Shown here in pieces: positions 23,350 through 31,134 of a DNA stretch of 56,967 nucleotides. This stretch comes from CAZPUI01 sp964415525 (lineage in GTDB: Bacteria > Acidobacteriota > Holophagae > Holophagales > Holophagaceae). Position 1 is the stretch's first letter, and each line of letters starts with the position of its first letter. The notes below the pieces were generated by a model. It saw only the letters and a program-made list of their open reading frames with translations. It was not told where the DNA came from and did not search any database. The translations under genes and the position numbers were made by a program. The stretch is from the NCBI GenBank assembly GCA_964415525.1, contig CAYQAS010000012.1, positions 1-56,967 of the forward strand, given 5' to 3'.

Positions 23350-24443
23350 CTCCGTATCACCAAAGCAAGGGCCTGTGCATCGGAATCCGAGAGCGCGGGC
23401 CCGCTGCTTGTACTGGACAGCATTTGTCGCATACGATCATCGCGCTTGCCCATGGGGAGTCCCGGCAGTGCTTTTTCGGCAACCCAGGTGGCACCAGGAA
23501 GCTCTATCGATGCGGGCAGGGCGGCGCGGACTGGGAACACTTCCTCGCGACGGTGGGTGTAGACCTGGGTCCATGGGTCAGAGACGCACTGTAGGCCGGG
23601 AACGTCGAGGAAGGATGCATCCAGACCGGATGGAGCTTCGACCGTCGGCCAGCGCCAGAGGCCCGCGAGCAGGCCCTTTGCGCTGGGAGAGAGCAGGAGC
23701 CAGTGTCCGCATGCTTCCAGGGCGAACAGCTGCAGGCGCACGCGCTTAGGCTCGGGGCGGGGCTGAGGCGCGGGCAGGGTGCGTTCCAGGCCGAGTCGGT
23801 GAGCGGCACAGCTTCCTGCCAAGGGGCAGGCCTCACAGCGGGGCTGCGGCTGGCAGACGAGGGCGCCAAGCTCCATGACGGCCTGGGTCATCCGTGAGGG
23901 GCCATGGGCTCGCAGGGCGGGGATGAGCCAAGCTTCCAGGGCCACCGTTTCCTCCTTGGGAGGCGCGGAGAGGGCGAGGAGTCGTGCGAAGACCCGGAAG
24001 GCATTGCCATCCAGTGCCGGCTCGGGCTGCTGGAAGGCGATGGAGGCAAGGGCCGCGGAGGTGTAGGGACCTACGCCAGGCAGTGCCGCGAGGCCCGCGC
24101 GATCCTTCGGCCAACCATGGCTTGCAATGACTTTGGCGGCCTCGTGCAGGAAACGGGCGCGTCGATAATACCCGAGCCCCTGCCAGAGGGCATGAAGCTC
24201 ATCGCTGGTGGCGCGAGCCAGGGATTCCGCATCGGGGAATCGTTCCAGCCACCGCCTGAAGTACGGCAGCACCGTGTCGACCTGAGTCTGCTGAAGCATC
24301 AGCTCCGAAACCAGAACCGCGTAGGGATCCGGATGTGGCTGATCCAGGTCCACCGCTCGCCATGGCATGTTGCGGCGATGGGTTTCGAACCACGACGCAA
24401 GGGGAGCAAGCACTTCGGAGGAAAGAGGCCAGGGCATGTGCAT
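23343..24443 (-). CDS. mutY: A/G-specific adenine glycosylase MutY
   Basis: MutY removes adenine paired with 8-oxoguanine and acts with MutT against oxidative mutation. The 366-residue protein has the HhH-GPD fold with catalytic Glu47 (SELMLQQTQV) and Asp145 (ALDGNAFRV), and the hairpin LPGVGPYT. A C-terminal Nudix-like domain (about 230-366) recognises 8-oxoG. The 4Fe-4S ligands are Cys197, Cys203, Cys206 and Cys212, a C-x5-C-x2-C-x5-C spacing, one residue shorter at the first gap than usual. The start at 24443 was chosen by family N-terminus; ATG 24437 is an alternative. Confidence 0.92.
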   Translation of the reverse strand: MHMPWPLSSEVLAPLASWFETHRRNMPWRAVDLDQPHPDPYAVLVSELMLQQTQVDTVLPYFRRWLERFPDAESLARATSDELHALWQGLGYYRRARFLHEAAKVIASHGWPKDRAGLAALPGVGPYTSAALASIAFQQPEPALDGNAFRVFARLLALSAPPKEETVALEAWLIPALRAHGPSRMTQAVMELGALVCQPQPRCEACPLAGSCAAHRLGLERTLPAPQPRPEPKRVRLQLFALEACGHWLLLSPSAKGLLAGLWRWPTVEAPSGLDASFLDVPGLQCVSDPWTQVYTHRREEVFPVRAALPASIELPGATWVAEKALPGLPMGKRDDRMRQMLSSTSSGPALSDSDAQALALVIRSY

Positions 24444-24492
24444 GGGATGCCTGCATGCGAAAAAGGGAGTGTCAGATGACACTCCCTTTGTT

Positions 24493-24578
24493 TGGTGCCC
24501 GCGAGCAGACTCGAACTGCTACGGATTGCTCCACCACCCCCTCAAGATGGCGTGTCTACCAATTTCACCACGCGGGCA
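24493..24578 (-). tRNA. tRNA-Leu (anticodon GAG)
   Basis: On the minus strand an 86-base class II tRNA is complete, with CCA encoded: acceptor TGCCCGC/GCGGGCA, D-loop AAATTGGTAGAC, anticodon stem CCATC/GGTGG with loop TTGAGGG (anticodon GAG, reads CTC/CTT), a long variable arm and T-arm GTTCGAGTC. It lies just upstream of mutY on the same strand. Confidence 0.93.
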
Positions 24579-24623
24579 AGGCGCAAATCTAAGGATGCCA
24601 CGACTTGTCGGGGCAGTCAAGCA

Positions 24624-24962
24624 CTATTTCGCAGCGGGAACCACAGGAGCGGCAGGCTGCGGGACGGCCGGGGCGGGAGCCGCGGCAGCGGGCTTTGCCT
24701 TCAGGGACTTTTCAAAGACAGACTTGCTGTCCTTGATGATGAGCAGTTCGATGCCGAGGCTGCACAGCAGGAAGCCACCCGCCAGCCAATAGGTCAGCTT
24801 GGCGAGAAAGGGGGCCGCGCCCTGGGCGCCGAATGCGGAATTGGCACCGCCGCCACCAAATGTGGCACCGAGGCCACCGCCCTTCGCGCCGGGCTGAAGC
24901 AGCACGGCTCCGATGAGCAGGATGCTGACGAAAACGTGCAGAGTGATAACCAGACCTAGCAT
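24624..24962 (-). CDS. secG: Protein translocase subunit SecG
   Basis: SecG is the small membrane subunit that assists SecYE in protein export. The 112-residue protein has two membrane segments (about 3-22 and 53-75) with the conserved loop VLLQPGAKGGGLGATFGG between them. The C-terminal tail is Ala/Pro-rich and likely disordered. The ATG has GGAG upstream. A tRNA-Leu gene follows on the same strand, the frequent bacterial secG-tRNA-Leu neighbourhood. Confidence 0.95.
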   Translation of the reverse strand: MLGLVITLHVFVSILLIGAVLLQPGAKGGGLGATFGGGGANSAFGAQGAAPFLAKLTYWLAGGFLLCSLGIELLIIKDSKSVFEKSLKAKPAAAAPAPAVPQPAAPVVPAAK

Positions 24963-25015
24963 GTGAACTCCGAACCTTTCACTTTATCAGTCAATGAGCC
25001 TGCTGCCCACCGTTC

Positions 25016-26548
25016 CTAGCTGCGAGGACCCTGATCGTGGGTCAGCCACTGGAGGATGGACTCCTCGGTGACATCCAGGCGAAGGAGATGCTCGTGGGCC
25101 TTCTTCAGGCTCTGGCCCGCATCTCGGCTGATGAGCAGACGGCGTTTCCAGGCTTCGATGGCACGGGGACGGAGGTCCGTCTCGCCAGCCTGCATGCGCT
25201 TCTCAAGCAGGAATCCGAGGTTGTTGGCGGATTTTCGGTGGTCGGGGGCCAGTGACAGGGCCTTTTCATAGGCATCCGTGGCCTCCACGGGGCGGTTCGC
25301 CACTTCATAGGCGACACCGAGGGCGTTCCACACATCCGGATCGTCCGGAGCCAGGGCCATGGCTTCCTTGACCATGCGCATCTGGTCGTCCCCACGCTGG
25401 GCCAGCCGGTAGCACTCCGAAAGGCCGAGGTAGGCGCTGTACTCCCCGGGATCCTGCTCCAGCCCCGCCAGGAAACTCAGCTCGGCCTCCTGGGCCTGGC
25501 TGGTTTTGAGGAAGCAGTAGCCCAATTGAACGTGGATGTCCCCGGCTTCGGGATCGCGGGACAGGGCCTCGCGGTAGCAGCGGAGGGCGTCATCCATGCG
25601 CTCCTCTTCCCGGGCCAGATCGCCGAGGGCGACCCAGGGATTCACTGCATCAGGATCCGTTTCTGTGGCGAGGCTGAAGTAGGAGACGGCACCGTCGGTG
25701 TCGCCCTGGTCGCGGTGCAGTTCGCCGAGCAGGGAGTATGCGTCCGCCTGGATACTCTTCCGCGGCGCCAGCGTGAGCAGGCCGTGGAGTTCGCCTTCAG
25801 CGAGGTCGACGTGTCCGAGTTCGGAGAAGAGCTCGCAGAGGAGGAAATGGCTGCCGGGGACGCCGACGCAGAGGCTGCGGGCCCGGGCGATGCATCGAAG
25901 ACCTGCTTCGAGCTCGCTGCGGCGGATCAGCAACTCACCCAGGGCATGCCAGCCCCAGAAGTAATTCGATTCGAGTTCGACGGCGGCGGCGTACTGGGCC
26001 TCCGCGGCCTTTCCCTCACCCAGCTGCTCGTAGGTCTGGCCCAGCAGCCGGAGAGGACGCGCATCCTTGGGCTGGAGGCTCAGGGCCTTCAGAAGCCAGT
26101 GCTTGGCCTCGGCGGGTTCATCGCGCTGGAGGCACAGGAGCCCCATCAGTTCGAGGGCCCGGCAGTCCTGGCCATTCAGCTCCAGAGCCTGTCGCAGGGC
26201 GCGCTCCGCATCGTCCAGGCGCTGCTGGAGGATGCGCAGATAGCCGAGGTTGCGGCGGTGGGGGCCGTGGCCGGGATTCTCGTCCCGGAGTGCCTCCAGC
26301 TCCGCGTGCAGGGTGTCGAGTTCCTCCCGGGAGGAACCCTCACCGACGGCGACGATGCGCTCAAACCAGGCCTCATCGTGGCTGCGGGACTCCGCCAGCA
26401 CGTGATCAAGAACCGTGACGGCCTCGGCGTGGCGGGCGCGGACGTTGAGGGCACGGGCCAGATCGAGCCGGGCGGCCGGATCGTCCGTGGCCTTCTGCTG
26501 CAGGGAAGCGAGTTCGGGGTCGAGAATGCGGAGCCAAGGGCGGAACAT
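25016..26548 (-). CDS. Tetratricopeptide-repeat protein
   Basis: The 510-residue protein has no signal peptide. It is built of about a dozen TPR helices pairs, with repeated patterns such as DAERALRQALELNGQDCRAL, AVSYFSLATETDPDAVNPW, ALRCYREALSRDPEAGDIH and ATDAYEKALSLAPDHRKSANNLG. Such proteins are scaffolds for protein-protein contact; no enzyme domain is visible and the partner is unknown. GAGG lies before the ATG, and a TAAGCT -10-like box lies about 24 bases upstream of it. It is monocistronic in appearance between secG and the dehydrogenase gene. Confidence 0.85.
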   Translation of the reverse strand: MFRPWLRILDPELASLQQKATDDPAARLDLARALNVRARHAEAVTVLDHVLAESRSHDEAWFERIVAVGEGSSREELDTLHAELEALRDENPGHGPHRRNLGYLRILQQRLDDAERALRQALELNGQDCRALELMGLLCLQRDEPAEAKHWLLKALSLQPKDARPLRLLGQTYEQLGEGKAAEAQYAAAVELESNYFWGWHALGELLIRRSELEAGLRCIARARSLCVGVPGSHFLLCELFSELGHVDLAEGELHGLLTLAPRKSIQADAYSLLGELHRDQGDTDGAVSYFSLATETDPDAVNPWVALGDLAREEERMDDALRCYREALSRDPEAGDIHVQLGYCFLKTSQAQEAELSFLAGLEQDPGEYSAYLGLSECYRLAQRGDDQMRMVKEAMALAPDDPDVWNALGVAYEVANRPVEATDAYEKALSLAPDHRKSANNLGFLLEKRMQAGETDLRPRAIEAWKRRLLISRDAGQSLKKAHEHLLRLDVTEESILQWLTHDQGPRS

Positions 26549-26599
26549 GGAAAACCTCGCGGTGGAAGTGCCAGCTTAGCCCAATTTCCGGATTCCCGG

Positions 26600-27529
26600 T
26601 CAGCCTCCGAGCACCTTGGAGATGCCGTCACAGAGCAGGCGGGCCATGGCTTCCCGAGTTTCCTGCGTGGCGGATCCCAGGTGCGGAAGCAGCACCGTCC
26701 GAGGGGCCTGGAGCCAAGCGGGATCGAGGGCGGGTTCGTTGGCATAGACATCCAGTCCGACGCCGCCCAGATGGCCGCTGTGGAGGAGGGCGATGGCTGC
26801 GGATTCATCCAGGATGCCGCCCCGAGCCGTGTTGATGAGGACGGCCTGCTTGGGGAGGAGCGCCAGTTTCCCGGCGTCCAGGAGCCCTTTGGTCTCTGGC
26901 GTCAGGGGGCAGTGCAGGCTCAGCACCGAGCTGGCGGCAAGCAGCTCCTCGAGTGGCAGCCGAATGCCCTTGGCGGGGCCGAAGTCAACGCTGCCGCCTT
27001 GTCCCTCGCGATCCCAGAATGCGACCTCCATGCCCATGGCCCAAACCCGGCGTGCGAAGGCTTGGCCGATGGCCCCGGCGCCGAGGATGCCGCAGTGCTT
27101 GCCCGCGAGGCCGATGCCCAGCAGTTGATCCGGCGCCCAGCCCGCCCAGGCGCCGCTTCGCACCAGGGCCTCGCCTTCAGCCACTCGGCGGGTGACCGCC
27201 ATCAAGAGGGCCAGCGCAATGTCCGCCGTGGCGTCCGTCAACACGCCCGGGGTGTTCACCACGGCGATGCCGCGCTCCCGGCAGGCTTCGAGGGGCAGGT
27301 GATTCACGCCCACGGAAAATGTCCCGATGGCCTTCAGGCGCGGGGCTCGGTCGAGCATCGCCAGGGGCACGGGCTCGGAGAGCAGCACCACCAGAGCCTC
27401 CGCCTTGGGCAGGGCGGCGTCCCATTCGGGCGAGGCGAAGGGCAGGATCTTCAGGTCGGGAAATCGCTCACCCAGCTCCAGGAGCGGGGTGCCGACGAGG
27501 GGGGAGGAGGCGAGGATGCGAAGGGTCAT
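26600..27529 (-). CDS. D-isomer-specific 2-hydroxyacid dehydrogenase
   Basis: The family uses NAD(P)H to interconvert D-2-hydroxyacids and 2-oxoacids (glycerate, glyoxylate, phosphoglycerate or similar). The 309-residue protein has the catalytic domain halves around a Rossmann domain with GILGAGAIGQAFARR (about 145-159). The catalytic Arg lies in NTARGGILDE, and the Glu and His come from the later ANEPALDP and LPHLGSAT segments. Length fits the family. Its ATG overlaps the ruvA stop by 4 bases (ATGA), so it is co-translated with ruvA. Substrate cannot be read from sequence. Confidence 0.9.
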   Translation of the reverse strand: MTLRILASSPLVGTPLLELGERFPDLKILPFASPEWDAALPKAEALVVLLSEPVPLAMLDRAPRLKAIGTFSVGVNHLPLEACRERGIAVVNTPGVLTDATADIALALLMAVTRRVAEGEALVRSGAWAGWAPDQLLGIGLAGKHCGILGAGAIGQAFARRVWAMGMEVAFWDREGQGGSVDFGPAKGIRLPLEELLAASSVLSLHCPLTPETKGLLDAGKLALLPKQAVLINTARGGILDESAAIALLHSGHLGGVGLDVYANEPALDPAWLQAPRTVLLPHLGSATQETREAMARLLCDGISKVLGG

Positions 27530-28116
27530 TTCTGGAGCTGCTTGAGGGCGGCGCGGATGGCCTCCGGCAGCGCGGGGCGCGTGGTGCGGAGGTCGGCGAC
27601 GATGGGCAGGACGGCTTCCTCGCGGAAGCCGAGGTTGACGAGGGCAGAGCGGAGGTCGGACTCCCAGCGGTCCTGCACGGCGGCCTGGGCGCCCAGGCCC
27701 TCGAGGCCGGAGATACCCCCCAGCTTCTCGGAGAGCTCGAAGCACATTTTCTCGGCGGTCTTCTTGCCGACGCCGGGGATGCGGGTGAGGGTCTTGATGT
27801 CCCGGCCGCGGATGGCGAGCAGCAGCTCTTCCAGCGGCAGGGCGCCGAGGGCCGCCAGCGCCAGCTTGGGGCCGATGCCATCGACCTTCACGAGCAGCCG
27901 GTAGAGCTCCCGCTCGTGGGTGGTGGCGAAACCCAGGAGGCTCAGGTCGTTCTCCCGCAAAAGGGTTTCCACGTGCAGGATCACCTCTGCTTCGAGTTCG
28001 GGCAGGAGCCCGTAGGTGCCGAGGGATATGGCGCAGACGTAGCCCACGCCGCCGCACTCCACCAAGGCCTGGTTGGGAGTTTTATGGATGAGGGTGCCGC
28101 GCAGACGTCCGATCAT
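27526..28116 (-). CDS. ruvA: Holliday junction branch migration protein RuvA
   Basis: RuvA binds Holliday junctions and directs the RuvB motor. The 196-residue protein has the N-terminal OB domain (MIGRLRGTLIHKTPNQ), two helix-hairpin-helix motifs (LVKVDGIGPKLALAAL and LTRIPGVGKKTAEKM) and the C-terminal RuvB-contacting helices. Length is normal. ruvB and ruvC are not adjacent. The gene is predicted to be leaderless: no Shine-Dalgarno sequence, and TACACT ends 6 bases before the ATG. LexA control is possible, but I saw no copy of the lexA repeat here. Confidence 0.95.
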   Translation of the reverse strand: MIGRLRGTLIHKTPNQALVECGGVGYVCAISLGTYGLLPELEAEVILHVETLLRENDLSLLGFATTHERELYRLLVKVDGIGPKLALAALGALPLEELLLAIRGRDIKTLTRIPGVGKKTAEKMCFELSEKLGGISGLEGLGAQAAVQDRWESDLRSALVNLGFREEAVLPIVADLRTTRPALPEAIRAALKQLQK

Positions 28117-28122
28117 GTGTCC

Positions 28123-28128
28123 AGTGTA
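28123..28128 (-). promoter_or_regulatory. -10 box of ruvA, predicted leaderless
   Basis: On the minus strand TACACT ends 6 bases before the ATG at 28116, preceded by CCGA (extended -10 not obvious). Confidence 0.5.
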
Positions 28129-28137
28129 TCGGCGGAC

Positions 28138-28314
28138 TCAGGGACGGCTGCCCCGTTCCAGGAAAGCCGCGAAGGCCGGGGCATCCGGCATGAATACTGC
28201 CGTACCGAGCACCTCGCCATCCGCGCCCGTAACGGTGCCTTCCTGAACGATGGCGTGGGTGAGGGTGGGCTTGCGGGCAACGTGGCGGCAAGCGGCTCGT
28301 CGACGGCGGGTAAT
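28138..28314 (-). pseudogene. Coding-like fragment without start, unidentified
   Basis: Directly after the porin stop, the same frame stays open for 58 codons to a TGA at 28138-28140. The last 45 codons are strongly GC3-biased (ARKPTLTHAIVQEGTVTGAD, then GEVLGTAVFMPDAPAFAAFL), which looks like genuine coding sequence. No start codon or ribosome site fits, and the first part reads better in another frame (SELPAVDEPLAATLPA), so a frameshifted remnant is likely. Family unknown. Confidence 0.35.
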
Positions 28315-29565
28315 TCAGAAGCCAACCTGGAACGCTGCCAGTAAGCTGTCGCCGCCTTGGGCGCCGGACTGGCCGGCCCGCGGCAGCAGGAAGTTCTTGC
28401 TACGGTGGATGTAGTTCAGCTTGAAGTTGGCCAGGGTCCACTTGGAAGGCGTGAAGGTGTAGTTCCAGCCCGCGATCAGTTCGGTGAAGGTCGGCGTGAA
28501 ATCCCCGTTCAGGGCCGCACCGGTGGTGGTGTTCTGGGTGTAGGGGTTGTAGGGGCCGTAGAAATCGGTGCCCTGGTTGTAGTTCAGGCTGTCGTAGCGC
28601 AGTAGGAAGGCGTGGCGCCCGGTCTTGTAGCCGCCGGAGACCACGTAGCCGAAGAACTTCTGGTCCAGGTGCTGGCGCAGGGCGGCGCCAGTGGCGGTGC
28701 CCACGGAGGCGAAGCGGCGGCCCAGCTGGCCCGAGATGAATTCGCCTTGGGCGATCCATGTGGCGTTTTCAAAACTGTAGTAGGCACCGAGATTGTTGAT
28801 CTTGTCCTTGGCGTCCAGCACCGCGGCTGCAGTCGGGGCGCCCGCACCGGCAAAGGCCAGAGCAACGAGCCCGCCCTTGTCCGAGGCATCCGTGCTTCCG
28901 TTGCGGGTGTAGAAGCCAAACTTCTGAGTCTTGCCGTAGGCGAATTCGAAGCGGGTCACCATGTCCTTCTGGGCATTGGCATCGTTGGCTTTGCCGCCAT
29001 CCTTATCGCCAGATCCGTTGAAAAGGCCCAAGTTCACCTTTCCGGAGAGTCCCGCAGTCTCTCCCCAGGCATACGTTGCCAGCGCGCCGCGATCCCGCTT
29101 GTCGCCGAAATGACGGGCGAGCTGGGAGCGGTCCCAGAAGAGCAGTTCGCCACTGCCGACGAGGCTGCCTTCGAAGGTCTGGACGGGCTTGAACTGGCCG
29201 ACCTTCACCGAAAAGGCGGAGTTGAGTTTCCAGGTGATGGCGGCATCCTGGAGGATCGTGGGGTTGGTGGTGCTGGTGGTGATGTTGGGGTCGAACATCA
29301 CCGCGTAGCTCAGCTCGTCTGAGATTTTGCCGTTCAGGTAGAGCTCGGAGCGGCGGACCGTAAAACCGTTCTCCAAGAATGCGCCATTGAGCTGGAAATA
29401 CTTACCGGCGGCCGTGTTGAGTCGGAGGTTGTTGTCGAGGGTCTGGGTGTACCAGAGGTCGACGATGGCAGAGACCTTCACATCCTGGGCCTGGAGGACG
29501 GGAGCGCCCGACGTGAGTGTGGCGGGGACGACACCGAGGACGACGAAGACGGAATGGCGTGACAT
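28315..29565 (-). CDS. Outer-membrane porin, phosphate-selective porin (OprO/P)-like
   Basis: The 416-residue protein has a signal peptide (MSRHSVFVVLGVVPATLTSG, mature start near AQDVKVS) and alternating beta-strand sequence throughout. Motifs include FLENGFTVRRSELYLNGKI, VGQFKPVQTFEGSLVGSGELLFWDRSQLARHFGDKRDRG (seen at about 120-160) and a final GF. This pattern matches OprO/OprP-type 16-stranded porins, whose substrate ranges from phosphate to other anions. Specificity here is not shown. GGAG lies 6 bases before the ATG. It has a long upstream gene-free region. Confidence 0.85.
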   Translation of the reverse strand: MSRHSVFVVLGVVPATLTSGAPVLQAQDVKVSAIVDLWYTQTLDNNLRLNTAAGKYFQLNGAFLENGFTVRRSELYLNGKISDELSYAVMFDPNITTSTTNPTILQDAAITWKLNSAFSVKVGQFKPVQTFEGSLVGSGELLFWDRSQLARHFGDKRDRGALATYAWGETAGLSGKVNLGLFNGSGDKDGGKANDANAQKDMVTRFEFAYGKTQKFGFYTRNGSTDASDKGGLVALAFAGAGAPTAAAVLDAKDKINNLGAYYSFENATWIAQGEFISGQLGRRFASVGTATGAALRQHLDQKFFGYVVSGGYKTGRHAFLLRYDSLNYNQGTDFYGPYNPYTQNTTTGAALNGDFTPTFTELIAGWNYTFTPSKWTLANFKLNYIHRSKNFLLPRAGQSGAQGGDSLLAAFQVGF

Positions 29566-29888
29566 AAAGGGCTCCAGGAAAAGGGCCTTGTTCGGGCTGC
29601 AGGGTGGGGCAGGTCTGCTATGCGAGGTTCAAAGGGGGCAAGGCCGGTGTTGGGAGATCCATGCCTCTTGAATGGATCGGTTTGGGGGATCCGGGGATAA
29701 ACTTGGTTCGTCCGTTCACTGGATACGGCTAAGCCCCTGCGCTCGAGATGAGATGGTTTTTCGCAGCAGCGGAAGCGGTCAGCCTCTGGCGTAAAGCAAT
29801 CGTGCGGTGGAGCCTCGGACGACTCTTGCAGTCAAGATCATCCAGGTGCGTTGGGGCCCAAGGGACTCTGGCGAGACGACATGCATAG
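29566..29888. other. Gene-free interval, candidate small RNA region
   Basis: No convincing ORF lies between the porin start and tRNA-Ala(CGC). The + strand ends in a strong terminator-like hairpin at 29889-29923 that has no gene to serve, so a small RNA transcribed from about 29700 on the + strand is possible. I could not fold it into a known family (6S, tmRNA, RNase P and SRP hallmarks were not seen). The region also holds the porin promoter on the minus strand. Confidence 0.3.
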
Positions 29889-29928
29889 GAATCGGCGCCC
29901 ACCGAAAGAGGTGGCGCCGATTCTGTTT
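29889..29928 (+). terminator. Orphan terminator-like hairpin
   Basis: A 14-bp stem with one bulged C (left arm 29889-29903 starting GAATCGGCGCC, right arm 29910-29923 ending GCCGATTC) and a 6-base loop is followed by TGTTT. No annotated gene on the + strand ends near it. Confidence 0.6.
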
Positions 29929-30087
29929 GGAGAACCGAAATTTGTGAAAGCCCGCTTCATGGAGGGCTCTCGCACGATTCCGGGTCTGGGTCGGTCCGTG
30001 CCGATTTGCCCAAGTCCCAGAACACCATTTGCCGATTTCTTGCGGATGGCACTTCAGAATTTCGAAGCCAGGCCCATAAAAAACAAG

Positions 30088-30113
30088 AACCCCCTAGATT
30101 TCTCTAGGGGGTT
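30088..30113 (-). terminator. Terminator of the tRNA-Ala(CGC) gene
   Basis: A perfect 11-bp stem AACCCCCTAGA/TCTAGGGGGTT with a 4-base loop starts 2 bases after the tRNA 3' end. On the minus strand it is followed by CTTGTTTTTTATG. Confidence 0.85.
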
Positions 30114-30114
30114 T

Positions 30115-30190
30115 TGGTGGAGCTGATCAGGATCGAACTGACGACCTCTGCAGTGCGATTGCAGCGCTCTCCCAGCTGAGCTACAGCCCC
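30115..30190 (-). tRNA. tRNA-Ala (anticodon CGC)
   Basis: On the minus strand a 76-base tRNA with CCA: 5' end GGGGCTGTAGCTCAGCTGGG, anticodon stem CTGCA/TGCAG with loop ATCGCAC (anticodon CGC, reads GCG), and T-loop GTTCGATC. The G3-T70 wobble pair, the alanine identity element, is present (GGGGCTG against CAGCTCC). Confidence 0.93.
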
Positions 30191-30278
30191 ATGGGAACTG
30201 TCAGTTTAGCGAAGATCCGCGCTCCGTCAACGTCAAAGGGGTTGCGCTTGCGGCGCTTGACGCGATCCTTGAGTTGCC

Positions 30279-30812
30279 ATGAGACACACGAGCCTTCTTC
30301 TCCCGTTATTTCTTTGCGCCACAGCGCTCCAGGCTCAAGGTCCGATGGTCCTCGGGCCACCGGACTGGAAATCCCAGATCTGGCGCCCCGTATTGGTGGT
30401 TTCAATACCTGAATTCGATCCGACCGCGTCGATGGCGGTCAGCCGAAATGGACTTCCTCCAAAGCGCCTGAAGGGCGTCCCCGGAGCCACCGTGGAGGTG
30501 GTGGATCGCTACGAGCGTTCGCTGGACCACTACCTTCTTCATGTGATGCCCCGTGTGAACGCCGAGCTCCAGCGGTCCTTTCAGTGGGGATATGCAAGTC
30601 GGGAGAGTGTTCAGATCCTCTCCCAGTTCATGTATGCCGAGCCTGGCAAGTTCATCGCTGAGCCTGCCTCCGTCTGGTACAACGGCACGATGCCGGAAAG
30701 CCTTCGATGGGAAGGCATGTGGGGAACGGTTAGCAGTCCCTCTGGGCGCGGAATGGGCCCCATGGGGGCGCCCAAAAGTCAGACACTCCTTAATCGCGGA
30801 AACAACCGCTAA
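30279..30812 (+). CDS. Small secreted protein of unknown function
   Basis: The 177-residue product has a clear signal peptide (MRHTSLLLPLFLCATALQAQ) and is not recognised. The mature part contains an N-terminal segment PPDWKSQIWRPVLVVSIPEF, a region rich in Arg and Glu, and a Gly/Met/Pro-rich C-terminus (GRGMGPMGAPKSQ). It has no Cys pairs and no membrane segments. The ribosome site before ATG 30279 is weak. Codon use resembles neighbours. It stands alone between a divergent tRNA gene and a 322-base gap. Confidence 0.6.
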   Translation: MRHTSLLLPLFLCATALQAQGPMVLGPPDWKSQIWRPVLVVSIPEFDPTASMAVSRNGLPPKRLKGVPGATVEVVDRYERSLDHYLLHVMPRVNAELQRSFQWGYASRESVQILSQFMYAEPGKFIAEPASVWYNGTMPESLRWEGMWGTVSSPSGRGMGPMGAPKSQTLLNRGNNR

Positions 30813-31134
30813 GGCCAGGCGCACAGGATGATGGGGGATATCGGATCCTTTGCCAGGCGTTGTTGGACTTGATCCGGCGGCCCCTCGAGTCTTCAAGTCT
30901 GCCGTGATGTTTTTTATTCTCGGCGTCCTCCTCACATCTCTCCACCGTGACCGGTGGTGGGATGTTGTGGCCTCCTGAGTGGACCCAGCGGGCGTAGGCA
31001 TCCCTTCGGATGCTTGTGCGGGTGGCGCCCGGGCCCGCAGACTTCTGATACAACGGCTCGGCATCGGAAAACCGCCGCTGGCTGGGCATCGGGAGGGAAT
31101 GAGCGGCTGGACGCGCAGATACAGCGGTGAGGTA
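30813..31134. other. Gene-free interval with short perfect hairpins
   Basis: I find no gene that I can support in these 322 bases. Two perfect hairpins stand out: CCACCG-TGAC-CGGTGG (30942-30957), extendable outward with ACATC/GATGT, and GCATCC-CTTC-GGATGC (30998-31013). A long open frame on the minus strand (about 30790-31089) has mixed codon bias and no ribosome site. A structured RNA is possible but unproven. Confidence 0.3.

Noticed and set aside
25526..27904. 792-codon open frame on the + strand
   Set aside because: It lies antisense to the TPR protein, the dehydrogenase and ruvA, which all have clear motifs. Long antisense frames are expected at high GC.
29851..30126. 91-codon open frame running into tRNA-Ala(CGC)
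   Set aside because: It overlaps the tRNA 3' end, its terminator and the orphan hairpin, and has no ribosome site.
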